This document shows positions 1 to 7,224 of a stretch of 64,000 bases of DNA, in pieces (position 1 is the stretch's first letter; each line of letters starts with the position of its first letter). The position numbers and the translations under genes were made by a program. This DNA is from Microvirga makkahensis (GTDB lineage Bacteria > Pseudomonadota > Alphaproteobacteria > Rhizobiales > Beijerinckiaceae), in NCBI RefSeq assembly GCF_009830105.1, contig NZ_WURB01000021.1, positions 1-64,000 of the forward strand. The letters run 5' to 3'. Under the pieces are notes generated by a model that was not told the origin of the DNA, made no database searches, and saw only the letters and a list, made by a program, of their open reading frames with translations.

Positions 1-110
1 GAGGTCGCCAGCCGCAGGTTCACCACCGGCTCGCCGTTGTTGAGGCGGCGCACCTCCGGGTCGCGCCCCAGATTGCCCACCAAAATCACCTTGTTCACGC
101 TGCCCGCCAT
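1..110 (-). CDS. ssb: Single-stranded DNA-binding protein, N-terminal part only
   Basis: The reverse strand reads [20 protein letters not shown], then [16 protein letters not shown], which is the canonical start of bacterial SSB (an OB-fold protein that coats ssDNA in replication, repair and recombination). Only about 36 residues are present; the rest lies beyond the left edge of the window. The ATG is at 108-110. A perfect LexA box lies about 80 bp upstream (189-203), in line with the known SOS control of ssb in alphaproteobacteria. It could be a phage-encoded copy, but the N-terminus is that of the chromosomal type. Confidence 0.9.
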   Translation of the reverse strand, partial: MAGSVNKVILVGNLGRDPEVRRLNNGEPVVNLRLAT

Positions 111-188
111 CGGACCATCTCCTGTTCGTCTCTCCCGAACCTGGTTCGGGTCTGCTGCGCTCTCCTGCCCGGACGGGCATCACCTTAT

Positions 189-203
189 GTTCTATATTTG
201 TTC
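189..203 (-). promoter_or_regulatory. LexA (SOS) box in the ssb promoter
   Basis: GTTC-TATATTT-GTTC is a perfect alphaproteobacterial SOS box (GTTC-N7-GTTC). On the minus strand it overlaps an AT-rich -10-like element (TATAGA), with a TTGAAT -35-like element upstream. It is placed to repress ssb until DNA damage. Confidence 0.8.
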
Positions 204-342
204 CGAGAAAAATTCAAGAGCGAAGGGGGGCGGCCGTGGCGGTCGGGCGCATCGCCAATCGAGAGGCTCCGAATGCGCGGAAAGGGCGATGCAGCCCATA
301 CGAAAAGAGCGGCGATGAAACGCCGCTCGTCGGGTCTTGCCG

Positions 343-618
343 TCACTCGGCGGCCTGGAGATAGACCACCTTGGATTGCTCGCTCTGAACCTCCCGCAGG
401 GTGCGGGCCATATAGATCAGCTGCTCAATGGCCTTGTCGAGATCGGCCCTCGTGCCCTGACTGAGATCATAAGCCTGGCGTCCGCGGTAGAGGCGGTTGA
501 CTTGGCTTTCCATATCGACGGCGGCTTCGCGGATGCGATGGACGAGATTATCGGCGATTAGGTTCGCATTGCCGTCGACAACGCAGAAGCCGACATCGCT
601 TGCACGGACCTTGGACAT
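343..618 (-). CDS. Hypothetical protein, about 91 aa
   Basis: The protein begins MSKVRASDVGFCVVDGNANL and ends with a charged helical region (ADLDKAIEQLIYMARTLREV). I do not recognise a named domain. The ATG at 616-618 is preferred over the longer in-frame start at 654, because the extra residues are lysine- and glutamine-rich and overlap the end of the neighbouring gene; a purine-rich AAGAAGAAGAGG stretch lies just upstream of it as a ribosome site. It is the last of three closely spaced minus-strand genes (1687 to 343) that probably share the SOS-boxed promoter at 1760-1799. A phage or genomic-island origin is likely but not shown. Confidence 0.6.
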   Translation of the reverse strand: MSKVRASDVGFCVVDGNANLIADNLVHRIREAAVDMESQVNRLYRGRQAYDLSQGTRADLDKAIEQLIYMARTLREVQSEQSKVVYLQAAE

Positions 619-650
619 GGGGTGAACCTCTTCTTCTTGTTGTTTCTTTC

Positions 651-1064
651 TCAAGCAACGGCCTTGTCGCGAGGCTCGCCGTACAGGCCGAGACGGCGCG
701 CCAGGGAATGTTTCGTCACCGGCCCGATCCAGGGAAGCGTGCTCAAGAAACGCAGCTTGTCGGAGCTTGCCGTGTAGTCTCGAAAGAGCTGTTCGCGCTC
801 CCGCCAGATCTGATCGATGGCGGCAGCCTTGGCCGGATGGCGAAAGCCGGAGCGAGATGCCGAGCCGAGCATGAGCGCGCGCATGCAGCGCTCGAATGTG
901 CGGCGGCCGACACTCGGCGCGACACTCGCGTGGCAGATGGCGGCGATCACGATCTCCGCGAACTCATCCGCCGTTCCGGGCGCCGAGACATCCAGGCTGG
1001 ACGCATTGCCGTGCAGAGCGCTCCAACCAGAAAAGGATCTCTCATCGTGCCCTATGCTTGGCAT
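651..1064 (-). CDS. Helix-hairpin-helix DNA-glycosylase-like protein, apparently C-terminally short
   Basis: Of 137 residues, the last third holds FLSTLPWIGPVTKHSLAR, a helix-hairpin-helix of the kind found in HhH-GPD base-excision glycosylases and in related small phage or plasmid proteins. It is preceded by a segment (HPAKAAAIDQIWREREQLF) that also occurs in that group, as I recall it. Family members usually continue with a KPD-containing catalytic segment; this one stops about 13 residues after the hairpin, so it may bind DNA without cleaving it, or be a remnant. The start lies 5 bp after the stop of the upstream gene, so the two are probably translationally coupled. Confidence 0.5.
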   Translation of the reverse strand: MPSIGHDERSFSGWSALHGNASSLDVSAPGTADEFAEIVIAAICHASVAPSVGRRTFERCMRALMLGSASRSGFRHPAKAAAIDQIWREREQLFRDYTASSDKLRFLSTLPWIGPVTKHSLARRLGLYGEPRDKAVA

Positions 1065-1069
1065 TCACA

Positions 1070-1687
1070 TCACCGTATGTTCCAAGCTGCCTGCAGCAGC
1101 CGAACGAGCTTCGTTCCGGTCCTGCGAATTCGATACGGCGCCTGCCATGCGAGAGCCGGAGCCTTCTCCATGGTGTAGCGTGCAGAACGGATACGTGTGG
1201 TTGTCGAAAAGGGGCGCGCGCTCGGTTGACTGCGCATGCGCGAGCTATTGTCAGGCTTGCGAAAACCCTCGTCCAGCAAGGATTTCTCCGAAAAACCCGA
1301 CTCCACGAAGATGGGTGTTCGAGCCTCGTTTCGCAAGGTCGGCGACATCGCGGGAGCGGGATTTCGCGAGGTCCGGCCGAGGGGTTGATTTACCTGCGGC
1401 CAAGCTGCGATCTCGCGGCGCGCCACCTTGAACGTCTGTGCGAGTTCCGCGCCCGCTTCGACGTCGTAGACGGAGACCGCGCAGGAGAACGCTTCAGCAA
1501 ACGGCGTCATTGCGCACCAGCTTTTCTCGGCCATGTGCAGCGGCCAAGCCCATAGACCGTCGCCGCGACGTTGGCCGAGACTCTCGCGCTCGATGAAATA
1601 GCCGTTCGTCTTGTGCTCGAGCCCTTCCTCCGTCACGAGCCATTCCTCGTTCTCGAAGATCGGGCGAACATCCGTCATGGCGCTCAT
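1070..1687 (-). CDS. Hypothetical protein, first gene of an SOS-boxed minus-strand operon
   Basis: The start at 1685-1687 (MSAMTDVRPIFENEEWLVTE) has a good ribosome site (GGAAGGATG). The N-terminal 100 residues look like an ordered domain (NGYFIERESL, GDGLWAWPLHMAEKSWC). The remaining 100 are basic and low in complexity, and could be a shifted frame. However, the stop sits only 5 bp before the next ATG, which supports translation through to 1070. I recognise no family. The promoter at 1772-1799 with an overlapping LexA box suggests damage-inducible expression. Confidence 0.55.
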   Translation of the reverse strand: MSAMTDVRPIFENEEWLVTEEGLEHKTNGYFIERESLGQRRGDGLWAWPLHMAEKSWCAMTPFAEAFSCAVSVYDVEAGAELAQTFKVARREIAAWPQVNQPLGRTSRNPAPAMSPTLRNEARTPIFVESGFSEKSLLDEGFRKPDNSSRMRSQPSARPFSTTTRIRSARYTMEKAPALAWQAPYRIRRTGTKLVRLLQAAWNIR

Positions 1688-1759
1688 ACCATCATCCTTC
1701 CGACGCGGGGGCGCTTGGCCCAGGGGCAGCACGCACGAGACAGCATGTGCTTGATGCGC

Positions 1760-1799
1760 GAACAAAACAAGAACATAATGCCGCCCGACACGGTGTCAA
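1760..1799 (-). promoter_or_regulatory. Sigma-70-type promoter with overlapping LexA box
   Basis: On the minus strand there is a TTGACA -35 (1794-1799), a 16-bp spacer and a TATGTT -10 (1772-1777). A perfect LexA box GAAC-AAAACAA-GAAC covers 1760-1774 (plus-strand reading) and overlaps the -10. It fires towards the minus-strand genes starting at 1687. The plus-strand operon starts 203 bp on the other side and may or may not share this control; no LexA box of its own was seen. Confidence 0.75.
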
Positions 1800-1976
1800 G
1801 CAAAGTTCGTTGTCTGGGACTGTAATCTTGGAGTAACAGGCATTATGTGGTGGTTCGGGCGGCAGGATTGGAGAGATCGTCCTCAATCCAGGGCGAAATA
1901 AGGCAAAGAAGATGCGACGAAATATCGCCGTTCTAAACTGAAGCTCGACCATTCATCTGCAGCGGAGCCATTCCCC

Positions 1977-2273
1977 ATGACGAGCCAGACACGCCTGGAA
2001 ACGGACAGCCTCAGGCGTCTCGAAGAGCTGCGCAGGACATTCGACAAGCTCCGCGCAGAGCGGATCCGTGCGGAAGGCGAGGTCGAACGTCTGGCGCGCG
2101 AGCTCGAGGAGGCGAAGGCGCTCGCCAAGGCTGAGCTCGGCACCGACGATGAGGCGGAGATCCGCGCCCTCATCGAGGCTGCCACTGCGCAGAATGCAAA
2201 GCTCGTCGAGGAGTTCGACGCCGCGCTGCGCGATGTGGAGACGAACCTGCGGCAGCTCGGAGAAGAGCGTTGA
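1977..2273 (+). CDS. Small coiled-coil protein upstream of the Rad50-like ATPase
   Basis: The 98 residues are nearly all helix-forming, with heptad-like spacing (LRRLEELRRTFDKLRAERIR, VERLARELEEAKALA) and no cysteine. A break near residues 55-60 (LGTDDEAE) divides two helices. Its stop overlaps the start of the next gene as TTGA, so the two are translationally coupled and probably made in fixed ratio. It could supply the second coiled-coil arm that the permuted ATPase lacks. That role is inferred only from position and composition. Confidence 0.65.
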   Translation: MTSQTRLETDSLRRLEELRRTFDKLRAERIRAEGEVERLARELEEAKALAKAELGTDDEAEIRALIEAATAQNAKLVEEFDAALRDVETNLRQLGEER

Positions 2274-4102
2274 CGGACCGATCCATCGCGCACGATCTCG
2301 CCCGGGTCGAATCTTCTCTCGCGCGGCTGGAGGGGCGGCGCGATGCAATGGCGCTGCGCCTCGCGGAGTTGACGCGCGAGATCGAGCTCGCGAAGGGGCG
2401 GCTTGCGGTCAAGGATCAGGTCGAGGCCTTCATCGAGGCGGTGCACGGCAGCGCCAGCCGCCGCAACCTTGCCGCCTTCGAGACGCTGCTGACGGCGCTC
2501 GTGCAGGAAGTGCTGCCGGGCGAGAAGCCCGTCGCCTTGGAACTTTCGACCGAGCGCGGCTTGGCCTCTCTGGACATCTGCGTGCGCCGTCCGGATGGAA
2601 CGCTCGAGGACGTGCTGGAGGACAATGGCGGCGCGCTCACCAACGTGATCGGCATGGCGCTGCGGCTCATCGCCGTCGTCAAGGCGGATGTCGCGCGCTT
2701 TCTTGCCCTGGACGAGGCCGATTGCTGGATCGCGCCGGATCGGGTCTCCTCCTTCTACAGAGTTCTGGAGGACGGAGCGGCCCGCCTCGGCGTGCAGTGC
2801 TTCGTCGTATCCCACCACGACCTGTCCCAGTTCTCGGACAAATTCCACGTTGCCCGTATCGTCGGCGAGCCCGTCGACGGCGTCGACGTGCAATCCGCCG
2901 ACTGCAGTGGGGTATGGGACGACACGCGGCCGGGCCTGCGCTTCATTCGCCTCGTCAACGTTCAGGCCTACAGGGATGCAACGCTTTCCTTGAGCCCCGG
3001 CGTCAACGCGCTGATCGGACCCAACAACCGCGGCAAATCCACCTTCATCCGCGCGCTGCGGGCTGTCTTCTATGGCGAGGCGCGCGACAGCTTGGTGCGC
3101 GCCGGGGCGAAATCCGCCATTGTCGAGATCGGCGTTGCGGGCAAGAGGACCTTGCGTTTCACACGTCAGCCACGGCGTTCGCCGGTCAACATCTGGTCTC
3201 TGCACGAGGCGGATGGATCCGTCGCGGAAGAGAAGGGCATGCGCTACGAAACCGGCGGGCGCAGCGTGCCCGACTGGGTCGGCGATCTCATGCGCATCAC
3301 CAAGGTGGAGGACCTCGACGTCCATATCGCGCATCAGAAATTTCCGGTGTTCCTGCTGGGCGAAACCGCTTCCCGTCGCTCTGCCGTCCTCTCCATCGGG
3401 CAGGAGGCGAGCTATATCCGCGACATGCTTGTGATCCACCGCGAGCGATGCACCCGCGACAACGCGACCGTCCGCAATGGCGAGCGGGAACTGGCCTCTC
3501 TGCAGGAGACCCTCGCGAGGTTCGGGGCGCTCGGCGCTCTGAAGGATCGATTGAGTGCTCTTCTCCAGCAGGCGCGGCAGATCGAGGCCACATCCAGCCG
3601 CCTGCAGAGCCTGCAGGAGCATGCGTTGCGCCTGGCGCATCTCACGCGACAGCTCGGAACGGCCCAGGCCCGTGTGCGGGCGACTCGTGCTCTGCCTCCG
3701 CCGGAGCGGATCGCGGATCTCACGCGCAGGATCGAGCATGCGCGCGAGCGGGAGCGCATCGGACGCCAGGTTCTTCAACTTGGCGAGCGGCTGGCATCCG
3801 GCAAGGTGCGTCTCGCGGCGCTCCGGTCCTTGCCCGTCGACGTGCCTACTCTTCAAAACACGGCTCATGCGCAGAGCATGACGAAGCGCCTTGCCGATCT
3901 TCGCAGTGCCGCTCTCATTGCTAGACGCCGTGTGGCCCAGATAGACGAAGGCATCAAGTCCATGCAGGCCGAGATGGCGCGCTTCATGGAGGAGACCGGA
4001 GGGCTCTGCCCGACCTGCGGCTCCCCCGCCAGCGCGGAGAGCCTCCTGGACCACCACGCCCATTCCTCTCATTCCTTGCCGTCGGAGCGGCTAATCGCAT
4101 GA
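2270..4102 (+). CDS. Rad50/SbcC-like ATPase with circularly permuted lobes
   Basis: The 610-aa protein starts at TTG 2270, with a GGAGAAG ribosome site. Order of parts: short coiled coil (about 5-50); C-lobe with a signature-like EDNGGALTN (117-125), Walker B FLALDEAD (144-151) and H-loop VVSHHD (179-184); a linker (about 200-222); N-lobe LRFIRLVNVQAY with Walker A GPNNRGKS (250-257); coiled coil (about 385-575); and a zinc-hook motif CPTC at 580-583, 27 residues from the end. Canonical Rad50/SbcC runs N-lobe, coil, hook, coil, C-lobe. Here the chain is opened near the hook and the two lobes are joined. The adjacent Mre11-like gene (ATGA overlap) supports a DNA-end-processing role. The permutation is read directly from motif order. 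Confidence 0.85.
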   Translation: MTDRSIAHDLARVESSLARLEGRRDAMALRLAELTREIELAKGRLAVKDQVEAFIEAVHGSASRRNLAAFETLLTALVQEVLPGEKPVALELSTERGLASLDICVRRPDGTLEDVLEDNGGALTNVIGMALRLIAVVKADVARFLALDEADCWIAPDRVSSFYRVLEDGAARLGVQCFVVSHHDLSQFSDKFHVARIVGEPVDGVDVQSADCSGVWDDTRPGLRFIRLVNVQAYRDATLSLSPGVNALIGPNNRGKSTFIRALRAVFYGEARDSLVRAGAKSAIVEIGVAGKRTLRFTRQPRRSPVNIWSLHEADGSVAEEKGMRYETGGRSVPDWVGDLMRITKVEDLDVHIAHQKFPVFLLGETASRRSAVLSIGQEASYIRDMLVIHRERCTRDNATVRNGERELASLQETLARFGALGALKDRLSALLQQARQIEATSSRLQSLQEHALRLAHLTRQLGTAQARVRATRALPPPERIADLTRRIEHARERERIGRQVLQLGERLASGKVRLAALRSLPVDVPTLQNTAHAQSMTKRLADLRSAALIARRRVAQIDEGIKSMQAEMARFMEETGGLCPTCGSPASAESLLDHHAHSSHSLPSERLIA

Positions 4103-5097
4103 TCCTGTCCGGAGATCGTCTTCCACCCGTTTCCTGCAACGGGCTTCTCGTGATCGGTGACCCCCATGTGGGGTCGAGGCGTCCGGGGCGGCGCAAGGAT
4201 GCGGTGTGGCCCCAGGCCGTGCTCACAAAGCTCGACCGTTGCGCGGCAATCGCGAACGAGCGCGGTCTCGCGCCCGTCATCCTGGGCGATCTCTTCGACC
4301 GGCCCGTGGAGCCCGACGAGGCGCTAAAGAACCAGCTCATCCGCATTCTCAAGAGCTTTCGTCACCGGCCGCTCGTGAACGTGGGCAACCACGACATCCA
4401 GCACACGACGCTGACGGACGGCGATACTCTGTCCCTGCTGGGCATTTGCGATGTGGTCGATGTGGTGGCCACGTCCGCCCCCGTGGCCGAGTTCCATATC
4501 GGCGGACGGCGTTTGGGCGTAGGCATGACACCCTACGGCCAAGCGATCCCCACGGATACGCGCGGCTCCTTCACCGGGGCGGATCTGCATGCCTGGTTCA
4601 CCCATCACGACATCGCCTTCGACGGCGGCTATCCGGGAGCGGTGCCGCCCTTCGCGGTGGAAGGCTGCGACGTGCTTGTCAACGGGCACATTCACAAGAC
4701 GCAGAAATCCGTGCTGGCCGGGCGCACGCGCTGGCTCAATCCCGGCAACATCAACCGTCAGTCGGTGGATCTCGCCGACCATGTTCCGCGGGCCTGGATC
4801 CTCGAGGGGAGCGGGGAGCTGGAAGCCCAGGAGCTGCCGCACGAGCGCGACGTGTTCGATCTCACGGGGCGCATCGTGGAGGCGGCCGACGGCGGCGTCG
4901 TGGCGCGGGAGGTGGAGAGTGCCTTCGTTACGCTGCTGCAGGCGGAATCCTCGACGGAGCTGAAGCGCAGCGGCGACGGCTCTATCGTACGGGATGAAAT
5001 CGAATCGAAGTTCGCGGAGGACAACACGCCGGATGCCGTGCGCGCCATCGTGCGCTCGCTCCTGAGCGAGGCGGTGGAGCGGCATGCAGACTCTTAA
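4099..5097 (+). CDS. Mre11/SbcD-like metallophosphoesterase (DNA nuclease)
   Basis: The 332-aa protein has the calcineurin-like metal motifs in order: GDPHVG (20-25), GDLFDR, GNHD, an HH pair (FTHHD) and NGHIHK. These coordinate two metal ions in Mre11/SbcD nucleases. The C-terminal 100 residues could be the ATPase-binding and capping part. Its start overlaps the stop of the Rad50-like gene (ATGA), so the two should form a complex that processes DNA ends. At 332 aa it is shorter than typical SbcD (about 400) and resembles phage-type Mre11 proteins. Confidence 0.8.
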   Translation: MILSGDRLPPVSCNGLLVIGDPHVGSRRPGRRKDAVWPQAVLTKLDRCAAIANERGLAPVILGDLFDRPVEPDEALKNQLIRILKSFRHRPLVNVGNHDIQHTTLTDGDTLSLLGICDVVDVVATSAPVAEFHIGGRRLGVGMTPYGQAIPTDTRGSFTGADLHAWFTHHDIAFDGGYPGAVPPFAVEGCDVLVNGHIHKTQKSVLAGRTRWLNPGNINRQSVDLADHVPRAWILEGSGELEAQELPHERDVFDLTGRIVEAADGGVVAREVESAFVTLLQAESSTELKRSGDGSIVRDEIESKFAEDNTPDAVRAIVRSLLSEAVERHADS

Positions 5098-5155
5098 GAC
5101 TCCCTCATAAGGCTTCCTGCCGCCTCACAGTACGCTCTCGTCAGCGCACCCTGTC

Positions 5156-5178
5156 ATGGCCGTGACGAGCACGGCCAT
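5156..5178. repeat. Perfect 9-bp inverted repeat between convergent genes
   Basis: Arms ATGGCCGTG and CACGGCCAT flank an ACGAG loop. The element lies between the converging ends of the Mre11-like and TnsA-like genes. It could end transcription from both sides, although no T-run follows. It resembles the other GC-rich intergenic palindromes in this window. Confidence 0.55.
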
Positions 5179-5284
5179 CGATGTCCTGGCAAACGCCACG
5201 GTCGGAATTTGAAGAGCGCGTCCTTCCCTGCGGAAAATCGGGGCCCCTTTTCGCTGACGCGGCCCTCTTGGTCCGCACGATGCT

Positions 5285-5935
5285 CTAGAACGCGAAAGGG
5301 TCCGCGTAAGGCAGGCGCCGCCTGCGGACCTGTGTTTCGGGCAGGATCGGGCGGCTGATATCGACCGCGATCAACCCCTCGCACGCCAGGGCCAGAACGG
5401 CCGCGACTCCGTCCTGCGTGTTCATGACCGCGCCTGCGCAATCCACCAGCCGCATGGCGCCGACTTCGTCGAGCTGATGGAGAACCCGGACCCGGTCACC
5501 AGCCGTCACGGGCGTACGCTTGCAGGCCGTGATGAGACGCACGGTCGTGAAGCGCGGCTCGGCACGGATACTGGCAGCTGTCTCGATGGAAAAGTGGCGC
5601 CCGTCCTCGGAGGAGAGGCCGTGGATCGCCGCTGTGCGAAGCGGGTGGGTGAGGAGATCCTCTTCCGTCAGGACATCGACGAGAAAGGACTGCCCGTCCC
5701 GGACGATCTCGAAATCCGCGATATGCTCAATGGTGCGCTCTCCGATCCTGAACTCCGCAGGATCGGCCGGCGCGCGCAAGGCCTCGATCTCGGAATCGAG
5801 CTCGCAGATCGCGAGAAAATCGACAATGAGGCTGTTGCGGGTAAGCGGCGCCGTGGGGCGCTTCTGCGCGCGGCGAGCCCCCTGGCGCCGTTCGGAACGG
5901 CGGTCGGACAAGTCGAGGATCGCTGGCGCGGACAT
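5285..5935 (-). CDS. TnsA-like (restriction-endonuclease-fold) protein, probably catalytically altered
   Basis: In the 216 residues, SEIEALRAP is followed by a beta-hairpin reading IEHIADFEIVRDGQSFLVDV. This matches the E...D...(E/Q)xK layout of TnsA and related nuclease domains, but the usual catalytic lysine after the last strand is missing (VDVLTEED). The C-terminal part (VLALACEGLIAVDISRPI) resembles the TnsA winged-helix end. The assignment rests on pattern memory. No TnsB/TnsC partner lies in the window. It is transcribed away from an SOS-boxed promoter at 6015-6046. Confidence 0.45.
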   Translation of the reverse strand: MSAPAILDLSDRRSERRQGARRAQKRPTAPLTRNSLIVDFLAICELDSEIEALRAPADPAEFRIGERTIEHIADFEIVRDGQSFLVDVLTEEDLLTHPLRTAAIHGLSSEDGRHFSIETAASIRAEPRFTTVRLITACKRTPVTAGDRVRVLHQLDEVGAMRLVDCAGAVMNTQDGVAAVLALACEGLIAVDISRPILPETQVRRRRLPYADPFAF

Positions 5936-6014
5936 CGGGCCTCCTGGTGAATGACGGCGCGGCAGGAGAGTGGGTACGCCATTTGCGCCCTGTCAAATCC
6001 TGCCCCTTGATATG

Positions 6015-6046
6015 GAACAAATAAGGAACAAAGACTCGCAAGTCAA
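6015..6046 (-). promoter_or_regulatory. Promoter with overlapping LexA box for the TnsA-like gene
   Basis: On the minus strand there is a TTGACT -35 (6041-6046), a 17-bp spacer and a TATTTG -10-like element (6018-6023). The perfect LexA box GAAC-AAATAAG-GAAC covers 6015-6029 and overlaps the -10. Confidence 0.7.
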
Positions 6047-6178
6047 ATTATGAGGGGGCGGTCCGATCCATCAAAAGCCGTACCGCAAAGGTCGAACAGC
6101 GAGATACTGGGACAAAATGACGCTTTGGGTAAGTTGCTGACGATGAAAGCACTTTTTTCCCTCAGCAGAGCCCGTGCA

Positions 6179-6221
6179 TTGGACCTGCAGGGCATAATCT
6201 GGTATAGAACAAATAACGAAC
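6179..6221 (+). promoter_or_regulatory. Promoter with overlapping LexA box for the gene at 6295
   Basis: There is a TTGGAC -35 (6179-6184), an 18-bp spacer and a TATAGA -10 (6203-6208). The LexA box GAAC-AAATAAC-GAAC (6207-6221) overlaps the -10 end. With the box at 6015-6029 it makes a divergent, doubly SOS-controlled intergenic region (5936-6294); nothing else was recognised in that gap. Confidence 0.75.
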
Positions 6222-6294
6222 GAAGCAGCCTTTCGAGGGTGGCCTCAAGAAGAGTGCGAAACTGGTTTGCGGGCATGTGAGAGATAGGAACGAG

Positions 6295-6963
6295 ATGAAT
6301 ACAGCAGATAAAAAGATTGCCGAGGTGCTTGCAAAATTCGACGAGCCGATAGCCGGCAATGTCTGGCGCGTCCAGGGCACGGCAGTGATCTATCACAAGA
6401 CCCTCGAGCGCATTGCCGCCCAAGCCAAGATCAGCTTCGAGGAACCGAAGATCATCCGCGCCGAGCGCGACGAGGCCGTCATCCAGGTGACCGGCCGCAT
6501 GGGCGAACGCGTGGAATGGTCGATCGGCGAGGCCCTGGTCGGCGTGAACTATCGCGTGTCCGGCAAGCAGGCGGCCTATGTCTATGCCATGGCCGAGAAG
6601 CGCGCGAAGGACCGCGTCATTCTCAAGCTCATCGAACTCCATGGCTTCGTCTATTCGGAGGAGGAAGCCGACGAGTTCAAGCAGAGCCGTCCCGGTTATG
6701 CCGAGCAGCCTGCCGAGATCGAGCGCTCTGAGACCGAGAAGACCAAGGTCGAGGTCACGGCCGACGGCCGTGCGGAGGACGAGCTGAAGCAGAAGATCAA
6801 GAAGGCGAAAACGATCAACGCCGTGACCGATCTCATGCTCCATGCAGACACGCAGAAGCTGCTGTCGGGTCTGCCCGAAGGCATTCGCGACGAAATCCGC
6901 GATTTCGCCAAGGCGCGCCTCGTGGAACTCGGCTGGCCGACCAAGAAGGCGGCTGCGGCTTAA
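6295..6963 (+). CDS. Possible phage-type recombination / ssDNA-annealing protein
   Basis: The 222-aa protein starts at 6295 with an AGGAACGAG ribosome site. The core reads VEWSIGEALVGVNYRVSGKQ, then AYVYAMAEKRAKDRVILKLI. A GEA...NY...AEKRA.DR.ILKL pattern is, as I recall, typical of phage Sak3-like/Rad52-related annealing proteins. A charged linker (about 125-165) leads to a small helical C-terminal domain. The SOS box upstream and the nearby ssb and Mre11/Rad50-like genes fit a recombination role. The family assignment is tentative. Confidence 0.5.
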   Translation: MNTADKKIAEVLAKFDEPIAGNVWRVQGTAVIYHKTLERIAAQAKISFEEPKIIRAERDEAVIQVTGRMGERVEWSIGEALVGVNYRVSGKQAAYVYAMAEKRAKDRVILKLIELHGFVYSEEEADEFKQSRPGYAEQPAEIERSETEKTKVEVTADGRAEDELKQKIKKAKTINAVTDLMLHADTQKLLSGLPEGIRDEIRDFAKARLVELGWPTKKAAAA

Positions 6964-6978
6964 ATCTGTCCATCCAGT

Positions 6979-6998
6979 GAGGCGGCATCGTCCGCCTC
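6979..6998 (+). terminator. Hairpin after the annealing-protein gene
   Basis: Stem GAGGCGG/CCGCCTC with a CATCGT loop starts 15 bp after the stop codon and is followed by a weak GCCTTTG tract. It is a probable intrinsic terminator with a poor U-run. Confidence 0.5.
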
Positions 6999-7056
6999 GC
7001 CTTTGATGCGCATTCGGCTTATGATCACGGTCCTGACAAGTGAGGGCGGATCCCGA

Positions 7057-7224
7057 ATGAGCATTGGCACGGAGCAACCCACCACCTCGGAACGGCGCGC
7101 GGGCGTTGCTCTCGTCGCAGTCGCGATCATCTGCCTCGCGGCGTCGGGCGGTCTGCTCTGGTGGCGTTACGGCGGCGTCATCTTCAACGATATGGTCTCG
7201 GCCGCACTGGCTTGGTGTTTCTGA
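7057..7224 (+). CDS. Small single-pass membrane protein, 55 aa
   Basis: The start ATG is at 7057. Sequence: a polar N-terminus (MSIGTEQPTTSERR), one strong transmembrane helix (VALVAVAIICLAASGGLLWW), then a short tail ending ALAWCF. Its last 40 bp overlap the end of the convergent glycosyltransferase gene. I recognise no family, and coding status rests on the well-formed TM segment and the start context. Confidence 0.45.
   Translation: MSIGTEQPTTSERRAGVALVAVAIICLAASGGLLWWRYGGVIFNDMVSAALAWCF

Noticed and set aside
1805..1821. GTTC-N7-like site upstream of the coiled-coil gene
   Set aside because: The second half reads GGGA, not GTTC, so it is not a LexA box.
1883..4072. Long antisense reading frame over the Rad50-like gene
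   Set aside because: It has a composition typical of high-GC shadow frames, no recognisable domain, and opposes a gene with clear motifs.
1..7000. Intact prophage or transposon
   Set aside because: No integrase, transposase, structural phage genes or direct-repeat ends were seen, only SOS-linked and recombination-type genes.
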